From contig JBIKWM010000010.1 in the NCBI GenBank assembly GCA_044356305.1, forward strand, positions 27,165 through 91,164: 64,000 nucleotides of DNA. The letters run 5' to 3'. This DNA is from JBIKWM01 sp044356305 (GTDB lineage Bacteria > Bacteroidota > Bacteroidia > UBA10329). The position numbers were made by a program, and so were the translations under genes. The notes beneath the pieces are model-generated. The model had not been told where the DNA came from and did no database searches. It saw only the letters and a list, made by a program, of their open reading frames with translations. This document shows, piece by piece, positions 34,262-42,491 of the stretch. The first letter of the stretch is position 1; each line of letters starts with the position of its first letter.

Positions 34262-34295
34262 AAACAAAGATACCCGACCATTCTGGCCGGGTATC
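34262..34295 (-). terminator. Rho-independent terminator after bamD-rpoZ
   Basis: On the minus strand GATACCCGGCCAGA... folds with CGGGTATC (plus coordinates 34269-34276 and 34288-34295, eight perfect pairs extendable through GGCC/GACC), then TTTGTTTT follows. It lies 28 bases after the rpoZ stop. Confidence 0.8.
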
Positions 34296-34322
34296 AGATG
34301 AATCATTGAAGCGACTGACTCC

Positions 34323-34652
34323 TCAAGCCTGCGCCTCCTTGGCAGGGTTGCGGTAGTAAATGCGGTCTTCGAGCATCTCTTGCACTGCGAGATTCGGTGG
34401 CTTGGGCATGCGCTCGTACATACGGCTCATCTCAATCTGCTCGCGATTCTCATAGATTTCGTCAAGGCTGTCAACCGCAGGTTGGAACTCCTCCATCCGT
34501 GAGTTGATCTCTTCCTTCAGGTCAACACTGATCTGGTTGGCGCGCTTGCTCAGTATGGCTATCGATTCGAAGATGTTTCCGGTCTCCTTATCCAGCCTGC
34601 GCAGGTCGCGGGTCTCGGTGTTAGCTGCTGCGCTTGTCGTTTTGTAGTCCAT
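34323..34652 (-). CDS. rpoZ: DNA-directed RNA polymerase omega subunit, Bacteroidota type
   Basis: 109 residues. The helical core ETGNIFESIAILSKRANQI followed by EIYENREQIEMSRMYERMPKPPNLA and a final DRIYYRN is the omega subunit of Bacteroidota, which differs strongly from the E. coli protein but keeps the SKRANQI region that wraps the beta-prime C-terminus. It overlaps the end of bamD by 32 bases in another frame, the usual Bacteroidota gene order, and is therefore translated from the bamD mRNA. A terminator follows, so coaBC, often next in related genomes, is not part of this unit. Confidence 0.88.
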   Translation of the reverse strand: MDYKTTSAAANTETRDLRRLDKETGNIFESIAILSKRANQISVDLKEEINSRMEEFQPAVDSLDEIYENREQIEMSRMYERMPKPPNLAVQEMLEDRIYYRNPAKEAQA

Positions 34653-35466
34653 TCTTGTTTTCGATTATTCTCAGTTTCTCGATCTTCTTCAGTGCATTGG
34701 CTTTTATCTCATCGGCATCGCGCAACTGCCTCGACTCAGGGAAACGCGACACGAACTCGCTGTGCTCCTTAATGGTGGCCTCAAACCGTTCTATCTGTTT
34801 GCTCTCTATGCTGTTTTCGGCCCAAAGGAAACTTGAACGTAAGATCATGAAAGTCATCTCCTCGCGGTAGCGCGATTCGGGGAAATCCTTGATCGTATTT
34901 CGGAGCGCGAAGATAGCTGCTTTGTACTCACCCACCTTATAGTACAGTTTAGCGGCCTTATAGCTTTTATTCTCAAGTTTATAGCGCAATCTGTCCATCA
35001 GATTATTGCACTCTTCGACCCTCGGACTGGCGGGATAACGGTTAATAAAGATCTGCAACTCGGTGAGAGCTTTGCGGGTAAACTCCTGGTCAAGATCGGG
35101 GTCGGGCGAGCTGAGGTAATAGCTTTTGGCCGTCATGAACTGACACTCCTCGGCCCGTGGTGCCTTTGGGAAAGTCTTCACATAATTTCCGAAATGGTAG
35201 CTGGCCAGCTCGAGGTCGCCCATGTGGAAATGGGTGTAGGCATAGTAGTAATACACCTCTTCGGCCCTTGATGTGCCTTTGTAGAAGTTGATCAGCTCCT
35301 CAAACAACGGGAATGCCTTGGCGTACTTCTTCTGATCGAAGTAGACCTTGGCCATTTCGAGTTTCTTCTCGAAATCGTTGCTCTTCACGATTTTCTGGTA
35401 CTTGCTGCACGATGCTGTGAGCACCACCAGGGCAAGAAGGGCCACTTTGGGCCATGACTTGAACAT
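34621..35466 (-). CDS. bamD: Outer membrane assembly lipoprotein BamD
   Basis: 281 residues from the ATG at 35466; this start gives a lipoprotein signal (MFKSWPKVALLALVVLTASC, Cys20), while an upstream GTG would put 21 unrelated residues ahead of it. The mature part is built of TPR helices (AKVYFDQKKYAKAFPLFEEL, YYYAYTHFHMGDLELA, YPASPRVEECNNLMDRL), as in BamD of the BAM complex, which inserts barrels into the outer membrane. Length is normal for Bacteroidota. A TACCTTTG box lies five bases before the ATG. The gene diverges from an LPG-synthase-like gene and shares a 61-base promoter region with it. Confidence 0.9.
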   Translation of the reverse strand: MFKSWPKVALLALVVLTASCSKYQKIVKSNDFEKKLEMAKVYFDQKKYAKAFPLFEELINFYKGTSRAEEVYYYYAYTHFHMGDLELASYHFGNYVKTFPKAPRAEECQFMTAKSYYLSSPDPDLDQEFTRKALTELQIFINRYPASPRVEECNNLMDRLRYKLENKSYKAAKLYYKVGEYKAAIFALRNTIKDFPESRYREEMTFMILRSSFLWAENSIESKQIERFEATIKEHSEFVSRFPESRQLRDADEIKANALKKIEKLRIIENKNGLQNDKRSS

Positions 35467-35471
35467 GGCGG

Positions 35472-35479
35472 CAAAGGTA
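35472..35479 (-). promoter_or_regulatory. -7 box TACCTTTG five bases before bamD
   Basis: Minus-strand TACCTTTG, exact TAnnTTTG, followed by CCGCC and the ATG of bamD at 35466; leaderless or nearly leaderless mRNA predicted. On the other strand TACCTTGC at 35506-35513 may serve the divergent gene. Confidence 0.65.
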
Positions 35480-35527
35480 GTGCGGCCCAAGCAGGTGCAG
35501 AAACGGTACCTTGCACCCCTCCACCGC

Positions 35528-36478
35528 ATGAGTTACTGGCAGACTTACGTGGCCATTGGGCTGTTCATCGCGGCTGTAGCGTGGTCAGCTTTTCAATGGG
35601 ACCTGGCCGCATTCGGACAACTGGGTGTCGGGGGACTGTTGGCCTCTACGGCCGTGGGCCTGTTCACCATGGCCACGCAGGGGCTGGTGCTGCGCTATGT
35701 GCTGCATAAGGGCAATGGCACGCGCATCAGTTGGGCCGACACGCTGAGCCTGCCCTTTGCCATGCACCTCTGGACCTTTATCATCCCCATAAAAGGTGGA
35801 TTCATGTACTCGAGCTTCATGGTGAGCCGCAAGTACGAGACCCCGTTCAGCAACGGTTACTCATCGGGGCTGGCCATGTTCATAGGCTCCTTGTTTGTCA
35901 ATGGCCTTTTCGGGTTGATCCTTTACAACCTCACGCCCACACAATCGCGGATCTTCCCGCTGTTCTTCGGGCTGTTCCTCAGTGTGCCGCTGGCGGTGGC
36001 CATCGTGTCGCGCATGGTGATGGATCTGCAATACACAGGCAGTTCGCAGGTGGTGTCGTTCCTGCTCCGTGTTGCATCAGACCTGGCGGCACTGACCCGT
36101 GCCCCCAAGGCACTGACCGTGGTCACGGTGCTTAGTACGTTGAACATGCTGTTGCACTGCCTGTGGTTCTGGGCCGGTGCCAAGGCGTTGGGCATTGAGG
36201 TGAGCGCAGTGAACATAGGCGTGGTGACATTGGTGCTGCGCGTGCTTTTCCTTATCAGGTTATTGCCGGGCAATCTCGGCATTCAGGAAGTGCTCACCGC
36301 AGGTGCCTTTGCCGCTGCCGGTGTCAGCTGGGCAGATGGCATGGCCATGGCCCTGTTGCTGCGCATGGAGGCTGTGCTGCTGACCATGGCCATCGGAATA
36401 CCGGCCATGATGCTCAACGCACATCACCTTAATGTGTCGTCAGTGCGCGAGATGTACGGTGAGATGATGAAGGGCTGA
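35528..36478 (+). CDS. LPG synthase TM-region / UPF0104 family membrane protein
   Basis: 316 residues with about eight hydrophobic segments from the ATG at 35528. The arrangement (FIIPIKGGFMYSSFMVSRKY loop, then LLRVLFLIRLLPGNLGIQE near 245-262) is that of the integral-membrane domain PF03706, found fused to lysyl-phosphatidylglycerol synthases and as stand-alone UPF0104 flippase-like proteins. The soluble aminoacyl-transfer domain is missing, so it is not a complete LPG synthase; a lipid-handling role is inferred from the family only. It diverges from bamD. Confidence 0.7.
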   Translation: MSYWQTYVAIGLFIAAVAWSAFQWDLAAFGQLGVGGLLASTAVGLFTMATQGLVLRYVLHKGNGTRISWADTLSLPFAMHLWTFIIPIKGGFMYSSFMVSRKYETPFSNGYSSGLAMFIGSLFVNGLFGLILYNLTPTQSRIFPLFFGLFLSVPLAVAIVSRMVMDLQYTGSSQVVSFLLRVASDLAALTRAPKALTVVTVLSTLNMLLHCLWFWAGAKALGIEVSAVNIGVVTLVLRVLFLIRLLPGNLGIQEVLTAGAFAAAGVSWADGMAMALLLRMEAVLLTMAIGIPAMMLNAHHLNVSSVREMYGEMMKG

Positions 36479-36486
36479 GCCGACCA

Positions 36487-37062
36487 CTATTTCGTGGTGG
36501 CACTGTCCATGGCCGCGAGCACGCTGTCTACCGGTTCCCAAAGTTCAATGGCATTGCCTTCGTGATCAAGAATGTGCACGAATTTGCCGTAGTCGTAAGT
36601 GGCCACGCTGTCGAGAACAGTCACCCCATCGGCCCTGAGTGCCTCAACCAATCTGTCGATGTGCTGCACCCGATAGTTGATCATGAACTCTTTGGTGCTG
36701 GGATCAAAGTACTTTGTCTTATCCGGAAACGGGCTCCATTGGGTATAGTTGACCTCGTCAGGCCGGTTGGCATTCCGCGTCTCAAAAGTTGACCCATATT
36801 CATTCACCACCAGCCCCAGGTGCTTGGCATACCACTCGCGCGCGGCTTTCGGGTCCTTGCTCTTAAAAAAAATGCCACCTATTCCGGTAGCACGTGGTGT
36901 GGTATCGTCAGCCATCTGGTTCTGGTCTGTTTCCTTGTTATCCATCGCTGTTCGGTCCTGATGATTGTGACATGCAGCCAATGAGCACAACCCTAAGGCT
37001 GTGAGGGCCATCCGGCATCTGATGTTGAAGCGCAGGTATGCCACCTCTACAACCCCATTCAC
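36487..37062 (-). CDS. VOC (glyoxalase/bleomycin-resistance fold) lipoprotein
   Basis: 191 residues. The start at 37062 overlaps the upstream stop (ATGA); an ATG at 37011 would give a tighter signal sequence (MALTALGLCSLAAC). Either way LAAC is a lipobox, after which comes a 25-residue polar linker and a VOC domain: TGIGGIFFKSKDPKAAREWYAKHLG, then YTQWSPFPDKTKYF and the final FVHILDHEGNAIELWEP, whose Glu is a usual metal ligand. VOC proteins are mostly cytoplasmic, so a lipid-anchored form is unusual. Reaction unknown. Last gene of the ruvX-def operon. Confidence 0.72.
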   Translation of the reverse strand: MNGVVEVAYLRFNIRCRMALTALGLCSLAACHNHQDRTAMDNKETDQNQMADDTTPRATGIGGIFFKSKDPKAAREWYAKHLGLVVNEYGSTFETRNANRPDEVNYTQWSPFPDKTKYFDPSTKEFMINYRVQHIDRLVEALRADGVTVLDSVATYDYGKFVHILDHEGNAIELWEPVDSVLAAMDSATTK

Positions 37063-37667
37063 TTTGTTCCAGCCGCGGCCTGTTGCTTAGCGTTCTCCAC
37101 GGCCCGCATCTGACCCATGCGCAGGAGGTCCTGTATCATCTCCTCCTCCGATTTACCCATATTCTCGATGCAGAACTTGGCCCCTGGAGCGAATGGATGG
37201 TCAGGGTAAAGGCCTATGAACTCGTTGTACTTGCGCTTGGCAAGAGCGGTGTCGGCCAGGATGGTCTCGGCCACATGGCCCTCCATGAAAAGGGCATCGG
37301 CCACCAGACTGTCCTTCGGGAAGTTGCGCCTGAACCGTTCGAACCGTTTGATGGACAGCGACCCCTGATTGAGGCCCTGACACAGATCGGCACTGCGGAA
37401 GAGCATGCCACCAGCCTTGGGGTGCTGCGGAAAACTGTCAGCGAACAGCGCCATGCGTGTGGCAAGGTCATAGGCAAGAGTAAGCTCGGCCAGTTCGAGG
37501 CTGTCACCGAACACCTTGTCCTCCATCATGGCAATGCTGTCCAGTTCCATCTGTGCCCTGTCCTGTTGCGTGACAGGCCCTTTGCAGGCGGTGCCTGCCA
37601 ACAGGGCCACGCTCAATATCAGGGCCTCAGCGCCTGAGCGAGAAGAAACGCATACGATATTCTGCAT
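37059..37667 (-). CDS. TPR-like lipoprotein
   Basis: 202 residues. Signal sequence with lipobox LLAGTAC (Cys28). The mature protein is helical with TPR-like pairs: LAYDLATRMALFADSFPQHPKAGGMLFRSADL, RFRRNFPKDSLVADALFMEGH and AKRKYNEFIGLYPDHPFAPGAKF, the last two resembling outer-membrane TPR lipoproteins such as BamD/CpoB relatives. Function unknown; scaffolding in the envelope is a reasonable guess. It overlaps the 3' end of def by 41 bases and the VOC gene by four, so all are co-transcribed. Confidence 0.75.
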   Translation of the reverse strand: MQNIVCVSSRSGAEALILSVALLAGTACKGPVTQQDRAQMELDSIAMMEDKVFGDSLELAELTLAYDLATRMALFADSFPQHPKAGGMLFRSADLCQGLNQGSLSIKRFERFRRNFPKDSLVADALFMEGHVAETILADTALAKRKYNEFIGLYPDHPFAPGAKFCIENMGKSEEEMIQDLLRMGQMRAVENAKQQAAAGTK

Positions 37668-38217
37668 CTACAATGCCTTTGCTTATGTCTGTGAGTTTTC
37701 CTTTTACCAGCCTTCTGCGCAACGGGGAGAGGCGATCCGTGAAGAGAATGCCGTCCAGGTGGTCGTGCTCGTGCTGAATGACCCGTGCCACAAGTCCGCT
37801 GAACGCCTCGCGGTGCGGCCTGAACTGCTCGTCCACATATTGCAGCACGATGTCGGGCCTGCGCATCACGTCCTCGCGGATGCCGGGCAGGCTGAGGCAG
37901 CCCTCGTTGAAAGCCCATTCCTTACCACTATCCTCTAAAATGTGGGGGTTGATGAAGACCTTCTTGAAACCGTCCAGCTCCGGATGGTCTTCGGCAAAAG
38001 GTGATGCATCGACCACGAACAGTCTGATGCTCTGCCCCACCTGTGGGGCCGCCAGCCCTACACCATGTGCATTGTACATGGTGGCGTACATGTTGTCTAT
38101 CAGGTCGCGCAGGCCGGGGTGGTCAGCACCTATGTCAGCCGCCACCTTTTTCAGCACCGGGTCGCCATAGGCTACAATGGGCAGTATCAGGCCCGCGACT
38201 TTCTGTTGGCTGTCCAT
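37627..38217 (-). CDS. def: Peptide deformylase
   Basis: 196 residues. Removes the N-formyl group from nascent proteins. All three motifs are intact: GVGLAAPQ at 52-59, EGCLSLPG at 105-112 (metal ligand Cys107), and QHEHDHLDG at 148-156 (His149, Glu150, His153). Length is normal for the Bacteroidota type. It overlaps ruvX upstream by 31 bases and the TPR lipoprotein downstream by 41, giving a tightly packed operon. Confidence 0.96.
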   Translation of the reverse strand: MDSQQKVAGLILPIVAYGDPVLKKVAADIGADHPGLRDLIDNMYATMYNAHGVGLAAPQVGQSIRLFVVDASPFAEDHPELDGFKKVFINPHILEDSGKEWAFNEGCLSLPGIREDVMRRPDIVLQYVDEQFRPHREAFSGLVARVIQHEHDHLDGILFTDRLSPLRRRLVKGKLTDISKGIVDAEYRMRFFSLRR

Positions 38218-38618
38218 TCGAGGTACGATTGAAGTATCAATGTGGCGCTCACCTTGTCCACCAGTGCCTTGTCGGCACGCTGGGTGCGGCTAAGACCGCC
38301 ATGCAGCATGGCCTGCTGCGCCATTTTTGAGGTGAACCGCTCATCCATCCGTTCCACCATGATGTGCGGAAATGCGCGCTGCAGGTCGGTCACCAGACGG
38401 TCGGCACCGGCTGCCGATTGGGCAGGCGAATTGTCGAGGCGTTTCGGCTCGCCAACCACGAAACACTCCACCGTTTCCTTGACGGTGTATGAGCGCAGAA
38501 AATCCATCAGCTTGGCCGAAGGTACCGTATCGAGGCCTGTGGCAATGATCTGCAACGGATCGGTAACGGCAATGCCGGTGCGAACAGTTCCGTAATCGAT
38601 GGCCATGATGCGCGGCAT
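38187..38618 (-). CDS. ruvX: YqgF-type Holliday junction resolvase / pre-16S rRNA nuclease
   Basis: 143 residues. RNase H-like fold with the metal Asp in MAIDYGTVRTGIAVTD, a Glu in FVVGEPKRLDNS, and a late Asp in DKALVDKVSATLILQSYLE, as in YqgF, which matures the 5' end of 16S rRNA and may cut Holliday junctions. The ATG at 38618 is supported by a TACATTTG box seven bases upstream; an internal ATG four codons later is the alternative start. First gene of the operon with def, the TPR lipoprotein and the VOC lipoprotein. The gap 38634-38822 upstream shows no feature. Confidence 0.9.
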   Translation of the reverse strand: MPRIMAIDYGTVRTGIAVTDPLQIIATGLDTVPSAKLMDFLRSYTVKETVECFVVGEPKRLDNSPAQSAAGADRLVTDLQRAFPHIMVERMDERFTSKMAQQAMLHGGLSRTQRADKALVDKVSATLILQSYLEWTANRKSRA

Positions 38619-38625
38619 GTGGCCG

Positions 38626-38633
38626 CAAATGTA
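38626..38633 (-). promoter_or_regulatory. -7 box TACATTTG seven bases before ruvX
   Basis: Minus-strand TACATTTG, exact TAnnTTTG, seven bases before the ATG at 38618. Confidence 0.6.
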
Positions 38634-38822
38634 GGGGCAGCCCCAATGATGCGCTCGCCCGGCATTTCGATGGGGCCGTCAGTGCTGAGGAGGGTGGGCA
38701 GGTTCAACAGTTGCCCGCATCATTGAACTGACTGGAAGTGCAGTTGCTGAACGGAGCTGAAAATGGTACTTTAACTCAACCGGACTGCGAAAGTCCTCAG
38801 ACCGATTCAGGTAGCAGACCCA

Positions 38823-39440
38823 TCACCCACCTGTCCGCTTCCATGTGCTAAGGAACGCCTTCTGCCGTCCGTTATATGGGTCGGCATCAGGAATGGGCGC
38901 ATCGCTCTGTACCGCTTCAATGGGCAATTCGTGAAGCGTAAGGCGGAGCTCCTCGGGCAGGGTGCGGTACAGGTCGGTGCCCTCGGTCTTCCATGCGGCC
39001 ATGGCATCGGTGACATCCTTCACGATTCGGGCCGGGTTGCCCACAACGATCTTGCGGGCGGGCACTTTCATCTCGGTGGGCACAAAACACAGTGCCCCCA
39101 CAATGCACTCATCGCCTATCTCCACATCGTCCATCAGCACGGCATTCATCCCTATCAGGCAGTTGCGGCCCAGCGTGGCCCCATGGATGATGGCCCCGTG
39201 GCCCACATGAGCGCCTTCGCGTAGCCGCACCGTGGTGCCCGGAAACATGTGCACCGTGCAGTTCTCCTGCACGTTGCAGCCATCTTCAATGATGATACGC
39301 CCCCAATCTCCCCTTATGGCCGCGCTGGGACCTATGTACACATGGGCGCCTATCTGCACATTGCCCAGCACAGTGGCCTGCGGATGCACAAAGGCGGTAG
39401 GGTGCACCGTGGGGCGCATGCCGTTGAACTCGTATATCAT
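38823..39440 (-). CDS. Gamma carbonic anhydrase-like hexapeptide-repeat protein (PaaY/YrdA type)
   Basis: 205 residues. Left-handed beta-helix with hexapeptide repeats (ATVLGNVQIGAHVYIGPSAAIRGD) and the zinc-site His residues of the gamma class in CTVHMFPG and AHVGHGAIIHG. GRNCLIGMNAVLMDDVEIGDECIVGA is typical of the YrdA/PaaY subgroup, which includes thioesterases acting on CoA by-products; carbonic anhydrase activity is therefore possible but not certain. The C-terminal 35 residues extend beyond the helix. It overlaps the SGNH protein stop by four bases and is the last gene of the MBOAT operon. Confidence 0.85.
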   Translation of the reverse strand: MIYEFNGMRPTVHPTAFVHPQATVLGNVQIGAHVYIGPSAAIRGDWGRIIIEDGCNVQENCTVHMFPGTTVRLREGAHVGHGAIIHGATLGRNCLIGMNAVLMDDVEIGDECIVGALCFVPTEMKVPARKIVVGNPARIVKDVTDAMAAWKTEGTDLYRTLPEELRLTLHELPIEAVQSDAPIPDADPYNGRQKAFLSTWKRTGG

Positions 39441-40351
39441 CTTATTTTCTCAATGAATGGTCGTGAGGCCATGATCGTATCGCATATCTGTCGGGTCCAA
39501 ACCGTGGCCGATCGCTCGTCCAGATGGCTACCATCGTATGTGATGTAACCGGTTCGTGGCAAATTGACCCATTTCACGCCTGCTGCCTCCAAAGCTACTC
39601 TGACCGATGCCACATCATAGCGCCCAAGTGTGTCCTCAATGGCTGCAAGGCCCGATGAAATAGGCGGTTGTACCGCGAATACTGAGACACCTCGTTTTCG
39701 CCATTTGGCGATGTGGGCAATCAGGTCAGGCAAATGATCCACCGCATCGGGCTGCTCGCTGAACCGTTTGATGTATGATGCATTGGCCCTTGCGGAATCG
39801 GGCGGATAGCATGAAGTGGCGCAATAGCCAGAGGCGTACATCCTCTCATACACTCCCGCACGTGTATCTGTGATATGCATGAACAGATCGACAAGCGATA
39901 TGCGATCCATGATCCGCCAAATTCGGCTATCAATGTACTTCCTCCGAAGAATCGCATGATACTCGAGTGCCCTGATCATTTTGAAATGCCTATTTGAGAT
40001 CTTATCCCTTTCGAACAGGAGGAACGGGGTAATGCCTAAGATCAGGATTCCGCCATCTTTGACTCTGCCATCGACATGATTCAGCATGTCGGTGGTGGCG
40101 CAGGCCGATGAAAAACCATAGTTGAGAGTCGGGACCTTAAGGACTGAATCGGCCACAGGGGTGGCAAACCCGCGATAAATACGGGAATCGCCAAAGACCA
40201 CCACCTGATGCTGCCCTGTGCCGAACACTTTGTTGACCCAGAACCAGCGTTCGATGGCCTCCGAGACCCTGGGCAATGGCCTCACTAAGGCAATGAGGGT
40301 GATGAGGACCAGTGTGGCTGATAAGAAAACAGTGATACGCCTATCCATCAT
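39437..40351 (-). CDS. SGNH/AlgX-like protein, probable partner of the MBOAT acyltransferase
   Basis: 304 residues from the ATG at 40351 (MMDRRITVFL), two bases after the MBOAT stop; a longer frame runs back into the MBOAT gene but codes nothing family-like. An N-terminal membrane anchor (VFLSATLVLITLIALV) precedes an extracytoplasmic SGNH-type domain: the nucleophile region is VVVFGDSRIYRGF (Ser56), and the acid-base pair is in TYDGSHLDERSA near the end. SGNH proteins next to MBOAT proteins (AlgJ/AlgX, PatB, DltD-like) transfer the acyl group to a polysaccharide in the periplasm. The acceptor is unknown. Confidence 0.72.
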   Translation of the reverse strand: MMDRRITVFLSATLVLITLIALVRPLPRVSEAIERWFWVNKVFGTGQHQVVVFGDSRIYRGFATPVADSVLKVPTLNYGFSSACATTDMLNHVDGRVKDGGILILGITPFLLFERDKISNRHFKMIRALEYHAILRRKYIDSRIWRIMDRISLVDLFMHITDTRAGVYERMYASGYCATSCYPPDSARANASYIKRFSEQPDAVDHLPDLIAHIAKWRKRGVSVFAVQPPISSGLAAIEDTLGRYDVASVRVALEAAGVKWVNLPRTGYITYDGSHLDERSATVWTRQICDTIMASRPFIEKIR

Positions 40352-40353
40352 TC

Positions 40354-41787
40354 TTAGAATTGAAAGTAGATGAACTCCGACACTGGCCCACGTAGAAATA
40401 TACAGGCGGTGGCGAGCATGGCCAAGGCAATGGCATGCCATGTAGGATGGCGCATGGTCAGCCTGACCGATCTGAAGGGATGTGCAGACGCAGCGGCCAT
40501 GAACACCTCAATCAATATGGCAAGGCTCAGGAATATCAATTCGTTATAGAAGTACTGATAGCCTTCGGTGGTCCATTTTATTCTGAACATGTGGCCGAGG
40601 GCGGTCAACGCACTTCCTAAATCGGCTGAACGGAAAAAAACCCAACCGATAAGTACCGTGACCATGACCAGTAACCAGGATAAGAAGCTACGGACCGGAT
40701 CGGCAGGAACTGCTTTGCTGAAGTGTCTACCCACAGAGCGCTCAATTGCCAGGGCCAGGGCATGAATGCCTCCCCAGACCAGGAAAGTCCAGTTGGCTCC
40801 GTGCCAAAAACCTGAAATGATCATGGTCATTGACATATAGAGTAGGCCATGCGCCCGGCCCTTGGCATTTCCACCCAAGGGTATATAGACATAGTCCCGG
40901 AACCAAGTACTGAGACTGATGTGCCAACGGGTCCAGAATCCGCGCATGGAGGTGGCGATATATGGATGGTTGAAATTCATCTTGAAGTGATACCCCATCA
41001 TCCTGGCCAGTCCACGTGCCATGAGGCTGTACCCGCTGAAATCGCAATAGATCTGAAATGCAAAGGCAATAGTGGCGGCCCACCAGACCAAACTTCCGCT
41101 TACGGGAATGCGTCCGTTATATACGTCATCGACCAGGGGGGCCAGATTATCTGCGATGACGGCCTTCTGAAAAAGCCCGATGACAAATAGCCGGATGCCT
41201 GACCATGTACCATCAGCCGTGAGTGGCCTTACCGATGCCAATTGACCAAGAATGTCGCGTGCCCTGATAATGGGACCGGCCACCAACTGCGGGAACATGA
41301 CTAGGAAAGCGAAGAAATGCCATAGGTTGCGCACGGGTCTTAATCGACCCATGTACACATCGATGGTATAGCTCATGCTCTGAAATGTGTAGAAGCTGAT
41401 TCCCACTGGTAGAATAAGGGCAAATGCCGGTATTGAGCCGGATAGCCCGCACTGTTGCCCAGTGAGGTGCAGCAAGATTGAATCGGCTGTCAGAGCCAGA
41501 AAAAAAGAGTACTTGAAAAGGGCCAACGAGCCCAGATTCCCCGCAAGGGAAATGGCCAACCAAAGGCGCTTATGCCTTGGTCGCTCCAGTATGAGAAGTC
41601 CGGTCCAATAGTCCAAAAGGCCACTGCCGATGATCAATGGGACGAAGCGCCAGTCCCACCATCCGTAAAACACAAGAGAGGCCAAGGTGAGATATACCCA
41701 TTTGGCGGTCTGGGTGCGGTGCAGCCGCCACCAACCTAGCATGAAAAGCCCGAAGAAGACTGCAAATGCAATACTATTGAATACCAC
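40354..41787 (-). CDS. MBOAT family O-acyltransferase (AlgI/PatA-like)
   Basis: 477 residues with 10-12 hydrophobic segments. Moves acyl groups across or within the membrane for transfer to a surface polymer. Signature region FWHGANWTFLVWGGIHALALAIER near 320-345 holds the two conserved His residues; GISFYTFQSMSYTIDVY near 115 and YCDFSGYSLMARGLARMMGY near 245 are also diagnostic. The start at 41787 gives a typical MVFNSIAFAVFFGLF N-terminus. Downstream come an SGNH protein and a hexapeptide protein; upstream, nine bases away, is a YdeI-like gene. AlgI would need alginate genes, none of which are here, so another polysaccharide or peptidoglycan is the likely acceptor. Confidence 0.9.
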   Translation of the reverse strand: MVFNSIAFAVFFGLFMLGWWRLHRTQTAKWVYLTLASLVFYGWWDWRFVPLIIGSGLLDYWTGLLILERPRHKRLWLAISLAGNLGSLALFKYSFFLALTADSILLHLTGQQCGLSGSIPAFALILPVGISFYTFQSMSYTIDVYMGRLRPVRNLWHFFAFLVMFPQLVAGPIIRARDILGQLASVRPLTADGTWSGIRLFVIGLFQKAVIADNLAPLVDDVYNGRIPVSGSLVWWAATIAFAFQIYCDFSGYSLMARGLARMMGYHFKMNFNHPYIATSMRGFWTRWHISLSTWFRDYVYIPLGGNAKGRAHGLLYMSMTMIISGFWHGANWTFLVWGGIHALALAIERSVGRHFSKAVPADPVRSFLSWLLVMVTVLIGWVFFRSADLGSALTALGHMFRIKWTTEGYQYFYNELIFLSLAILIEVFMAAASAHPFRSVRLTMRHPTWHAIALAMLATACIFLRGPVSEFIYFQF

Positions 41788-41796
41788 GGCTACGTA

Positions 41797-42384
41797 TTAC
41801 CTGTATTGGTCATTCAATCCACGCTTGTCAATAAGTAGCTGGCGTATCCGGTCCAAGCGGGCCTGCCGTGTCTCGGGCCGTTTGGCCTCTGCCAGATAGT
41901 CGGCCAGTTCACGTCTGCGGCCCAGCCCGAACCCATCGAACGTGGCCCGCAGCTGCGGCTCCGTATCGAGCATGGCCATCAACTCATCGGGGATGACAAG
42001 GGGGCGTGGACCTTTCATGGGGGTTCGCAACCCGTTCTCCATGTTCCTTGCGGCCTCGGCCACATATTCCCTGATCTGGTCAGTGGACATCTGATCGCCT
42101 TTCCTGAACTTCCACTGGCGCATGGCCTGGGTGCTCTCAGAACCTGCAACGAGCACTTTTAGCGGATCGCTGAGCATGGCCCCCTCAAAGAACCAGAGGG
42201 CCACATGCTCTTTGAACTCGCGGATGCCGGCCACATTGCCATGGTGAGTGTAAACGGGAGCGCCCCATTTCACATCCTCTTTCAGCCCGCACGAAAGGAG
42301 CACCTCGCGCAGTGCGGCAAGACAGTTGCGCTTCCAGCCATCATCGACTTTTTCGAGATAGGCATCTACTCTTTCATCCATCAT
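41797..42384 (-). CDS. DUF1801 / YdeI-OmpD-associated family protein
   Basis: 195 residues from the ATG at 42384 (MMDERVDAYLEKVDDGWKR); an ATG 63 bases upstream would add an unlikely Cys/Trp-rich stretch. The N-terminal half matches DUF1801 (WGAPVYTHHGNVAGIREFKEHVALWFFEGA), the C-terminal half matches the YdeI/OmpD-associated domain (PELMAML-type segment, then RRRELADYLAEAKRPETRQARL). YdeI-like proteins have been linked to bacteriocin resistance, without a known mechanism. Cytoplasmic. First gene of the MBOAT operon by spacing, which may be incidental. Confidence 0.82.
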   Translation of the reverse strand: MMDERVDAYLEKVDDGWKRNCLAALREVLLSCGLKEDVKWGAPVYTHHGNVAGIREFKEHVALWFFEGAMLSDPLKVLVAGSESTQAMRQWKFRKGDQMSTDQIREYVAEAARNMENGLRTPMKGPRPLVIPDELMAMLDTEPQLRATFDGFGLGRRRELADYLAEAKRPETRQARLDRIRQLLIDKRGLNDQYR

Positions 42385-42478
42385 GGTGCACCAGATCGGT
42401 CGAGTAGCGCAATGATACGGCCCTGGCCATGTCAGCAAACGGTGCAAAACTCCGATGGGCCACCGCTACCTGCACCAC

Positions 42479-42486
42479 TACATTCG
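42479..42486 (+). promoter_or_regulatory. -7-like box TACATTCG five bases before tpx
   Basis: TACATTCG (TAnnTTTG with one C) followed by CGGCC and the ATG at 42492. Fixes the tpx start, since the frame is open further upstream. Confidence 0.5.
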
Positions 42487-42491
42487 CGGCC

